A stretch of DNA of 7,307 bases, taken from contig JAIEQQ010000706.1 of NCBI GenBank assembly GCA_019747615.1, forward strand, positions 1 to 7,307. Direction: 5' to 3'. This stretch comes from Phycisphaerales bacterium. Lineage in GTDB: Bacteria; Planctomycetota; Phycisphaerae; Phycisphaerales; UBA1924. The notes under the pieces are model-generated. The model made no database searches. It was not told the origin of the DNA and was given only the letters and a program-made list of their open reading frames with translations. Shown here in pieces: positions 1 through 5,035 of the stretch. Position numbers and translations under genes: made by a program. Within the stretch, counting starts at the first letter, position 1. Each line of letters opens with the position of its first letter.

Positions 1-447
1 GGTCGTGACCACAGAGTCGGTCGCGTACAGCACTTTGCCCGAGCCGTCGAGGGCTTCGACGATCCAGAAGCGCAGGTTGCTCGCCTTCCCCGGCAGCACC
101 GCGAACGGCACCCACGCCGCCCCGTTCCACCGCATGGCGTCTGGCGCCGGCCCGTCGTCGAGCGTTGTCGCGGTCAGCGTGGCGATGAGCGTGTCGCCCT
201 GTGGCCCGGGGCCGTCCAGATCGAAGCTGATGAGCGAGTTGATCTCGCCGGTCGCGTTGAGCGTCTCGCCCAAGCCGGCTTCCTCAAACGTCTTCCACTG
301 CGCGCAGGGCGCGAAGAACGTGTTCTGGGCGAGGGCGGTGGTGCTCAGTGTCATGGCGAGCGCGAGCGTCGCTGCGCCGAGCGCGTGTGAGCGAAGATCA
401 GGCCGGTACACCTTGCACTGCGGGCGGTCTTGGGCGTGGCGGTTCAT
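1..447 (-). CDS. Secreted repeat protein, paralogue of the neighbouring gene (3' part beyond left edge)
   Basis: The first 149 codons of a minus-strand gene are visible; it runs off the left edge with no stop. Residues 1-40 form a signal peptide: a basic start, a hydrophobic stretch (about 22-40) and a cleavage site after ALA40. The mature start matches the gene at 619-3378: 37 of the first 50 mature residues are identical, including 'FAPCAQWKTFE' and 'FDLDGPGP'. The fragment then covers repeat unit 1 (acidic loop at D76-D78, 'RWNGAAWVPF') and the start of unit 2 ('LDGSGKVLYAT'). The start is chosen because it places a signal peptide directly before the shared mature sequence; the ribosome site is weak (GGAA about 8 bases upstream). 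It lies 171 bp downstream of its paralogue on the same strand, so the pair looks like a tandem duplication. The function is unknown; a secreted or surface protein is inferred. The C-terminus cannot be seen, so a dockerin-like tail cannot be confirmed. Confidence 0.85.
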   Translation of the reverse strand, partial: MNRHAQDRPQCKVYRPDLRSHALGAATLALAMTLSTTALAQNTFFAPCAQWKTFEEAGLGETLNATGEINSLISFDLDGPGPQGDTLIATLTATTLDDGPAPDAMRWNGAAWVPFAVLPGKASNLRFWIVEALDGSGKVLYATDSVVTT

Positions 448-618
448 TGTGGGGATTCCGTGGGCTGTGACGCGCGGCGACGACGTGCCGAGCGCCGGAG
501 TTGTGGTGGAGTGTTGATGCTCAACGATCGCAGACAACGTCGGCGGGCGACAAGTGCTTGACCGCTTGGCAGCGCGTCGCGCAGGAGTCGCACTGCGCAA
601 ATGCGAGGCGTATGTGAC
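448..618 (-). other. Spacer between the two tandem paralogues
   Basis: This 171-bp gap contains no credible gene. The 9 bases GCCCACGGA lie just upstream of both paralogue starts (read on the minus strand), so the translation leader seems to have been copied with the gene. A short perfect hairpin (GTTGA-TGC-TCAAC) sits at 513-525. I see no convincing -35/-10 pair, so I cannot say whether the downstream paralogue has its own promoter or is read through from 619-3378. Confidence 0.4.
579..598 (-). terminator. Weak hairpin after the 919-aa gene
   Basis: A 6-bp perfect stem (GCGCAG/CTGCGC) with an 8-base loop lies about 20 bases past the stop codon of the large secreted-protein gene. It has no following U-run, so it would be at best an imperfect terminator or a transcript-end stabiliser. 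Confidence 0.2.
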
Positions 619-3378
619 TCAGGGGCAGCCGTTGAAGTAGAGGCTGAAGAAGCAATTGTAATCGGCCTCGGTGACGCCGTTGTTGGGGACGTTGGGAGCC
701 GCGGGGAGGGGGTTGCCTTGGTCGTCGGCGATGTCGCAGGTTGCGGAGGCGTTGAAGAAGGCGCCGAAGAAGTGGTTGTAATCGCCTTCGGTGACGCCGT
801 TGTTGGGGACGCCGGGAGCCCCGGGCAGTGGGTTGCCTTGGTCGTCGGCGATGTCGGCGACGGAGCAGGGGCACGCAGTAGAGAACGCGAAGATGTTCGA
901 GTCGGGGAACGAGATCCGCCCGCCGAACTGAAGCAGGTACTCGGTCGAGGCATCACCGTCGGTGCGGTAGGCCAGAAGCCCGTTGTGTGATTGAATGAAC
1001 CCGGTGAGGGCACCGAGGCCGTACCAGCGGCCGTTCTTGGCAATCGAAGCGCGATACGTCCATCCGCCGGCATTACCCGATGACCCTGCCGGAATGTTCG
1101 CCCCGAACACGGGTGAAATCGTCGGCCGAGCCGGCTCCGGGCCGTCGCCGTCGGGGTCCCATGATTCGGTCTGTGTCGTGAGGTAGGATCCGCTGCCCCG
1201 GTACCCAAGCGCAAGCGGGGTGAACACACCGGCCGAGAATCGTGTCGAGATGGCCGGGCCCCCGGAAACACCCGACGGCGGAGCGAGGTCGAAGAGCAGG
1301 CCCGGCGTGCTCGAAGGAGATGCCCGATCGACGGCCAGCGCCGACGAGGCGCTCGGCACGCGGAGCGGGGTCCAGGGCACGCTCTCCCACGTTGAAGGGT
1401 CAGTCGTCTGCGCATCGAATCGGTAAAGGCCGCCCGCATTGATGTGGAGCCGTGCCGGATTTCCGCCGGGTCCGTCGTCATCGAGCGCTACAAGACGGCT
1501 GCCGACGTTGTACTGCGCCGGGAGCACGCCGATCCGTCGCCAAGTGCTTCCCACCAGGACCGATGGCGGATTCGTCAACGCGCCGCCTTGAATCGCCGAG
1601 AACGTTCCAGCGAGCACCGGGCCTGCCGGACCGTCGCCGTCCGGATCAAAGCTCTCAAGCGTGTTCGGAAAGGTCGCGGCACCGGGAGCCGATGTCGTCG
1701 CAAACTCGGCCCAGTCCTGGCCGTTCAGAATGAACAACTTCTGCAACTCACCACTCCGGTTCGCAAGGCGAACGTACGTCCGCGGCTGCGGGCCCGGGCC
1801 GTCAAAGTCGTGGGCGACAATCGAGACGCTTGTATCGGCAAGCGGAGTGCCGATGGCCTGCCACGACCCGTTCACCAGCTTCGCGACCGATCCGATGAAG
1901 CGACCGCCCGCGTAGTTGAACGTGCCAGCGGCATGAAGTCGCGCGGTGCCGGTCTCGTCCGGGAGCAATCGAAGCTCGACAACCGCAGCGGGCGAGCCGA
2001 CCAGGCGTGACGCAAGTGGGCGGAATGCCGCGCCGTCGAACGCGACCGCAGGAAAGCGTTCCGCGCTCTGCGTATCGACGCGGCGTGCGTTCCCGAAAAC
2101 GAACTCCGTCGGATTTCCGCCTAGACCGTCGAAGTCCGCAGTCGTCGGAGGCGGGAACGACCACGAGTAGCCATACTCAAGCGTGGATACCGGCTGCCAC
2201 GTTTGTCCGACCAGGATTGCCGCGCGGGCAGCGCTGACGTTGTCAACCGATGTGAAGTTGCCGACAATGGCGAGCCGCGGCAACGTCGTTGAGAGGTTGT
2301 TCTGCCGAATCGCAACGACCTGAACATCGTCGGTGCTGCGGTCTGTGGGGATCGTCAACCCAGCGCCCATCGCGACCCATTGATCGCCCTGGAGATACGC
2401 GAGGCCCGCGGGGCCCGTTTCGGATCCAACCCGGAACCGCCCGCCGATCACCAGCGTTTCGCCAACGGGCCCGGCCCCGTCAGGGTCGGCAATCACGAGG
2501 CTTGTGACGGTCGGCGAGTTCGGCGAAGTGAGCCCGAACAGCGGGTCACCAATCGTCCCCCAGCTTGTGCCGTCGTACGCCGCGACGCCGCGCAATGCAA
2601 GCTGCCCAGCGAAGGACGACGACGGCCCGGCCAACACCAGGCGTCGCTGGCCGCCATCAGTCGGCGTGTATTCGATGAGCCGGTATTCCGCCGCGGTCAG
2701 TGTGAGCACAGAGGGCAACGTCGCGATCACTTCAGCGACGCCCGAGCGTGAGCGGAACACTCGACGCGTGGAGTCCAGATCGATAGCAAGCAAGTAGTAG
2801 TCGCGTGGCGCTGGACCTGACGGCCCGTCCGCGTCGAAGGTAGTAAGGCCGAAGACACGCGTTCCAGCGGGCAGACCGAGATTCGTTACCAGTGCGAACT
2901 CGGTGCCATTCCACCGATACAGATTCGCCGACGTGCTCGTGATAAACGCTCGCGACGTCGCGTAGAGCGCCCTGCCCGTTCCGTCGGGCGATTCGGCGAC
3001 CCACAACCGGGTTTCGCCGCCGAACTCGGGCGGCGTGGGAACCGGCACCCACGTAGCGCCGTTCCAGCGGATGATGCTGGCCGCGGGCTGGCCGTTGAGG
3101 AGCGTGGCACCTGTCGTTGCCAATACCGTGTCGCCGCCGGGCCCCGGGCCGTCGAGGTCGAATGTCACCAGAGAGTCGATGAATGCCGTACCTCGCAGCG
3201 TCTCGCCCAGCCCCGCCTGCTCAAAGGTCTTCCATTGGGCGCAGGGGGCAAAGAGCGAGTTTTGGGCCAGCGTGGGCGGGGCGCCGAGGCTGATCGCCAG
3301 CGCGCTGAGCGCGAGCGATGATGCGGACCGGGTGAATGCCCGGGTACGGGGAAGGACGCGCGGGTTGTCAGTGGTCAT
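619..3378 (-). CDS. Large secreted beta-propeller-like protein with duplicated dockerin-like C-terminal tail
   Basis: This 919-aa protein starts with a signal peptide (about 1-39; basic RTR then a hydrophobic core, cleaved near 'PTLA/QN'). Residues 40-835 contain about 14 units spaced roughly 52-64 residues apart. Each begins with an acidic turn such as DPDGDGP or DFDGPGP (D74, 182, 298, 415, 524, 578, 633 and 741 are the clear ones; degenerate ones lie near 130, 239, 356, 472, 685 and 806), followed by a beta-rich 'L..GG.F' segment and then 'NG..W..(L/I/M)G'. The N-terminal 'QWKTFEQAG' segment looks like the second half of a unit and the last unit lacks that half, suggesting ring closure between the two ends. 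Residues 841-919 are two 40-residue dockerin/EF-hand-like units. All cysteines are near the ends (46, 836, 838, 881, 909, 918). The start at 3378 has GGAG 6 bases upstream and sits just before the signal peptide; an in-frame ATG at 3471 would add 31 residues and spoil it. Export and the repeats are clear; propeller fold and function (binding or surface structure) are inferred. Confidence 0.85.
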   Translation of the reverse strand: MTTDNPRVLPRTRAFTRSASSLALSALAISLGAPPTLAQNSLFAPCAQWKTFEQAGLGETLRGTAFIDSLVTFDLDGPGPGGDTVLATTGATLLNGQPAASIIRWNGATWVPVPTPPEFGGETRLWVAESPDGTGRALYATSRAFITSTSANLYRWNGTEFALVTNLGLPAGTRVFGLTTFDADGPSGPAPRDYYLLAIDLDSTRRVFRSRSGVAEVIATLPSVLTLTAAEYRLIEYTPTDGGQRRLVLAGPSSSFAGQLALRGVAAYDGTSWGTIGDPLFGLTSPNSPTVTSLVIADPDGAGPVGETLVIGGRFRVGSETGPAGLAYLQGDQWVAMGAGLTIPTDRSTDDVQVVAIRQNNLSTTLPRLAIVGNFTSVDNVSAARAAILVGQTWQPVSTLEYGYSWSFPPPTTADFDGLGGNPTEFVFGNARRVDTQSAERFPAVAFDGAAFRPLASRLVGSPAAVVELRLLPDETGTARLHAAGTFNYAGGRFIGSVAKLVNGSWQAIGTPLADTSVSIVAHDFDGPGPQPRTYVRLANRSGELQKLFILNGQDWAEFATTSAPGAATFPNTLESFDPDGDGPAGPVLAGTFSAIQGGALTNPPSVLVGSTWRRIGVLPAQYNVGSRLVALDDDGPGGNPARLHINAGGLYRFDAQTTDPSTWESVPWTPLRVPSASSALAVDRASPSSTPGLLFDLAPPSGVSGGPAISTRFSAGVFTPLALGYRGSGSYLTTQTESWDPDGDGPEPARPTISPVFGANIPAGSSGNAGGWTYRASIAKNGRWYGLGALTGFIQSHNGLLAYRTDGDASTEYLLQFGGRISFPDSNIFAFSTACPCSVADIADDQGNPLPGAPGVPNNGVTEGDYNHFFGAFFNASATCDIADDQGNPLPAAPNVPNNGVTEADYNCFFSLYFNGCP
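622..858 (-). repeat. Two 40-residue dockerin-like repeats at the C-terminus of the secreted protein
   Basis: Residues 841-880 and 881-919 are copies exactly 120 bp apart (739-858 and 622-738). Each reads DIADDQGNPLP, a short Pro-rich link, then 'PNNGVTE(G/A)DYN.FF...F'. At DNA level 661-720 and 781-840 match at 53 of 60 bases, and the next 16 bases are identical. The acidic/Asn-rich loops with trailing 'DYN.FF' helices resemble calcium-binding dockerin/EF-hand repeats. I recall related tails on many exported Phycisphaerae proteins; the anchoring or sorting role is an inference. Confidence 0.75.
874..3240 (-). repeat. About 14 tandem protein repeats (~55 aa) within the secreted protein
   Basis: Translated units begin near residues 74, 130, 182, 239, 298, 356, 415, 472, 524, 578, 633, 685, 741 and 806. 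The typical pattern is an acidic Gly/Pro turn (DxDGxGP), a strand ending 'L.(A/I)GG.F', then '(A/G).....NG..W..(L/M)G' and a closing strand. Spacing is regular although sequence identity is low, as expected for diverged beta-propeller blades. Units 2, 4, 6, 8, 12 and 14 have degenerate acidic turns. Confidence 0.6.
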
Positions 3379-3692
3379 CAGGATCTCCGTGGGCTTGGCG
3401 GCGGCGAGACCGAGGCCCTCGTCGCGGCCGGAGCGTCCGAGTATTCGAAGGCCGCCACTCGCGAGTTCCACGCGCTTCGGTGGTGCAACACGGGCTTTAC
3501 GGTCTGTTTGGGTACGGCCGGACGAGGTCGAGGCGATCCGTGCCTTGACAGATCCTCATCCGCGGCGCCTTTCTGCGCGACGATCAACAGGGTGAACCGG
3601 CGTCACACTCGGGCTCTGCTTGGGAGGTTTTGCCCTCACTCGCATGTGTTCACCACCCGTTGCCCAGATGCCCTGCACCCGCCGGAAGCTCC

Positions 3693-3721
3693 TTGACGTA
3701 GGGTACGGCTTACGCTACAAC
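3693..3721 (+). promoter_or_regulatory. Sigma70-type promoter of the lipoprotein gene
   Basis: The -35 is TTGACG (5 of 6 consensus bases), the spacer is exactly 17 bases, and the -10 is TACAAC (4 of 6). Transcription would start near 3728, giving a leader of only about 18 bases that contains the ribosome site of the gene at 3746. Confidence 0.6.
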
Positions 3722-3733
3722 TCTTGTCCAGCC

Positions 3734-3740
3734 AAGGAGT
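3734..3740 (+). promoter_or_regulatory. Strong Shine-Dalgarno site deciding the lipoprotein start
   Basis: AAGGAGT lies 5 bases before the ATG at 3746. It fixes this start over the in-frame ATG at 3620, which would put 42 non-signal-like residues ahead of the lipoprotein signal and lies upstream of the promoter. Confidence 0.8.
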
Positions 3741-3745
3741 TCCGA

Positions 3746-4018
3746 ATGAAGCGCCAGCGAGTTTTGATGAGCACGATGATCCTGACCGGCGGCCTGTTCC
3801 TGTTTGCGGGCGGCTGCCAGACGCGCTCTGAGGAGCAACTCGGCGACCTGCGCTTCAACCCCGCGCCCGAGATGGCGACGCTTCAGCAGAGCGAGCAGCA
3901 GGCCGAAAACGCCGCGTTCCAGACGTTTGACCACAACTGGCGCGCGATGCGCTCAGACATGGGCCGCCTGCTGCTGACCGATCGCCCGTCGCGCCTGGGC
4001 ATCGAGCCGATCCGCTGA
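3746..4018 (+). CDS. Small lipoprotein of unknown function (90 aa)
   Basis: The product has a basic start (MKRQR), a hydrophobic segment (residues 6-21) and a lipobox-like 'FAGGC' with the lipidated cysteine at 24, so it is probably a membrane-anchored lipoprotein. The -3 position is Ala rather than the usual Leu, a mild departure. The mature part is only 67 residues, hydrophilic and probably helical, with a Gln/Glu-rich stretch (about 47-56, 'QQSEQQAEN') and a C-terminal 'HNWRAMRSDMGRLLL..RPSRL' segment. I have the impression of similar small endings in other planctomycete lipoproteins but cannot assign a family. It is a single-gene unit with its own promoter and strong ribosome site and no same-strand neighbour within about 1 kb. 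Function unknown. Confidence 0.85.
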   Translation: MKRQRVLMSTMILTGGLFLFAGGCQTRSEEQLGDLRFNPAPEMATLQQSEQQAENAAFQTFDHNWRAMRSDMGRLLLTDRPSRLGIEPIR

Positions 4019-4044
4019 TCAACGCGAGCGTGCGTGTGTTCAGC

Positions 4045-4072
4045 CCGTGCCTTCGCAGAGCCTCAGGCACGG
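4045..4072 (+). terminator. Possible hairpin terminator of the lipoprotein gene
   Basis: An 8-bp perfect stem (CCGTGCCT/AGGCACGG) with a 12-base loop lies 27 bases after the lipoprotein stop codon. There is no U-run after it, so termination is uncertain; it may instead protect the 3' end of the transcript. Confidence 0.4.
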
Positions 4073-4170
4073 TGTCTGAGTGCCCAAAACTCAACGGTCA
4101 TCCGTCCCGAAAATCCGTTTCATACGGAATCCCGGTGAATCTTTGGCGTGGCAAGGCCGTGAGCGCCGGA

Positions 4171-4199
4171 CCCCTCTTGGAAAGAGGGGGTACCCCAAG
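4171..4199. other. Hairpin with two mutually exclusive pairings
   Basis: CCCCTCTT (4171-4178) pairs perfectly with AAGAGGGG (4182-4189) over a 3-base loop. Alternatively CTTGG (4176-4180) pairs with CCAAG (4195-4199), and GGGGTACCCC (4187-4196) is itself a palindrome. It begins with the same CCCCTCTT as the hairpin at 4883-4903, so it may belong to a dispersed repeat family; its role is unknown. Confidence 0.4.
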
Positions 4200-4286
4200 G
4201 CACGAGCATCACCGAGCAATCGTATTGTTGCTGAGCGCGGGCGTGCTCGCGATTTCTGAACCCGCTTGACTCGGCAAAAGCAAAGA

Positions 4287-4313
4287 GGCCCGCGATCTTG
4301 ATGATCGCGGGCC
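4287..4313 (-). terminator. Strong intrinsic terminator of the coiled-coil/winged-helix gene
   Basis: An 11-bp perfect stem (GGCCCGCGATC/GATCGCGGGCC) has a 5-base loop. Read on the minus strand it is followed by CTCTTTGCTTTTG, a U-rich tract, and lies 86 bases past the stop of the gene at 4400-4807. The plus strand also has a T-rich trailer (TGTTGTTTCC), so it may work in both directions. Confidence 0.8.
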
Positions 4314-4399
4314 CTGTTGTTTCCTGAGTGCTTGGCCTTCACGTTGACCTTCTGACTCCGAAGCGGGGCGGCGATCCGGCCAGCGTGGGTCCGAGCGGA

Positions 4400-4807
4400 T
4401 CAGACGGAGGTGTACTGGCCGCGCGAGACCTTCTTGAACTTCGAGCGGTTGGCCAGGAGGGCCTGGTTCACGATCGTGCGGAACGAGGGGCTGGTGGTCA
4501 TGTAGCCGGCCTTCTGCACGGCCTCGGAGACGTCGGTCACCGACATCGTCTTGCCCTTGAGCACGGCGTGGAGCGATTCGACGAGGCTCATCTCGTTCTT
4601 GGGGCGCTTGCGGGTGCCGCCAGCCTTGGTCATGCCGCCGCCACGAACGCTGCCGCCGGCGGCAACGATCTCGGCGTCGATCTTCGCCAAACGCGAGACG
4701 AGCGTCGCGCGCTTCTTCATGAGCTTGCCGACGCCGCGCTGGCGACGACGGATCTCGCTGTTGATTTCAGCGATGGACAACTTTGCAAGGGCGGAGGTTC
4801 GAGCCAT
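4400..4807 (-). CDS. Small coiled-coil plus winged-helix-like protein, probably DNA-binding
   Basis: This 135-aa product has three parts. Residues 10-48 form a highly charged helix with spaced hydrophobics (L10, I15, I19, L29, L36, L40, I43, I47), a likely coiled coil. Residues 50-70 are a Gly- and Lys/Arg-rich linker. Residues 71-135 ('MSLVESLHAVL.GKTMSV..V..AV..AGY', 'FRTIVNQAL', 'FKKVSRGQYT') look like a winged helix resembling the HARE-HTH type. I recall close relatives in many planctomycetes, annotated only as hypothetical. Oligomerising helix, flexible basic linker and C-terminal DNA-binding domain recall the layout of H-NS-like nucleoid proteins, but no homology is claimed. The start at 4807 follows GGAAAGG (4813-4819) with 5 bases between; the in-frame ATG at 4846 adds 13 residues and lacks such a site. 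It is transcribed alone, divergent from dinB, and ends at a strong terminator. Confidence 0.85.
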   Translation of the reverse strand: MARTSALAKLSIAEINSEIRRRQRGVGKLMKKRATLVSRLAKIDAEIVAAGGSVRGGGMTKAGGTRKRPKNEMSLVESLHAVLKGKTMSVTDVSEAVQKAGYMTTSPSFRTIVNQALLANRSKFKKVSRGQYTSV

Positions 4808-4882
4808 GGAGACCTTTCCAGAGTGGAGATGGTGGGCACATCGCAAGACCTATGAGCGATGTTGACGACAACGACCCCAACC

Positions 4883-4903
4883 CCTCTTCCGAAAGGAAGG
4901 AGG
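4883..4903. other. GAAA-tetraloop hairpin between divergent genes
   Basis: CCTCTTCC (4883-4890) pairs with GGAAG-G-AGG (4895-4903), 8 bp with one bulged G, closed by a GAAA tetraloop. It lies in the 228-bp gap between the divergent winged-helix gene and dinB, so in the minus-strand direction it could sit in the 5' leader. It shares its CCCCTCTT start (4881-4888) with the hairpin at 4171. Confidence 0.4.
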
Positions 4904-5035
4904 AACATTACCCCGCAATAGGGACTGGGACAAGCATCCTGTAACTTTACTTTCGCCGCGGCACTTTCCGAGCGGCCGAGATGTTCGTATGCTGTACGCA
5001 AATCACTTCGGCGCGATGATCGCCCCCAGACCACG

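Larger units (their letters stand above)
3379..3745. other. Gene-free divergent intergenic region
   Basis: This 367-bp region separates the large minus-strand secreted-protein gene from the plus-strand lipoprotein gene. No open frame in it has a ribosome site or recognisable product. At its right end is a good plus-strand promoter (3693-3721). A perfect TTGACA occurs at 3545-3550 on the plus strand, but no -10 follows at the right spacing. I could not identify a promoter for the minus-strand gene. Confidence 0.5.
4019..4399. other. Gene-free region with three hairpins
   Basis: These 381 bp lie between the lipoprotein gene and the convergent coiled-coil/winged-helix gene. Short open frames exist on both strands but have no ribosome site or protein-like composition, and one on the minus strand runs through the terminator. 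The region holds hairpins at 4045-4072, 4171-4199 and the strong terminator at 4287-4313. Nothing else was recognised. Confidence 0.5.

Noticed and set aside
739..858. Tandem DNA repeat considered as a CRISPR or mobile-element signature
   Set aside because: There are only two units, exactly 120 bp apart, in frame within a coding region and encoding a recognisable protein repeat; no spacers or terminal inverted repeats.
444..1481. Long minus-strand open frame (345 codons) overlapping both secreted-protein genes
   Set aside because: It lies in another frame of the real 919-aa gene, is Arg/Pro/Ser/Thr-rich low-complexity sequence, and crosses the true start of the downstream paralogue. It is a GC-rich shadow.
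1444..2010. Plus-strand open frame of 188 codons inside the secreted-protein gene
   Set aside because: It is antisense to a well-supported gene, has Arg-rich composition, no ribosome site and no recognisable domain.
3545..3550. Perfect TTGACA as a second promoter in the divergent gap
   Set aside because: No -10-like hexamer lies 16-18 bases downstream on the same strand, and a much better promoter sits next to the gene at 3693-3721.
3035..3595. Plus-strand open frame of 186 codons across the 5' end of the secreted-protein gene
   Set aside because: It is antisense to the signal-peptide region of the real gene and its composition follows base bias; no motif or ribosome site.
4030..4342. Short open frames on both strands in the gap after the lipoprotein gene
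   Set aside because: They lack ribosome sites and protein-like composition, overlap hairpins, and the minus-strand one spans the strong terminator.
4328..4855. Plus-strand open frame of 175 codons over the winged-helix gene
   Set aside because: It is fully antisense to a gene with a good ribosome site, terminator and family resemblance; its Ala/Gly/Leu/His repeats are a reverse-strand artefact.
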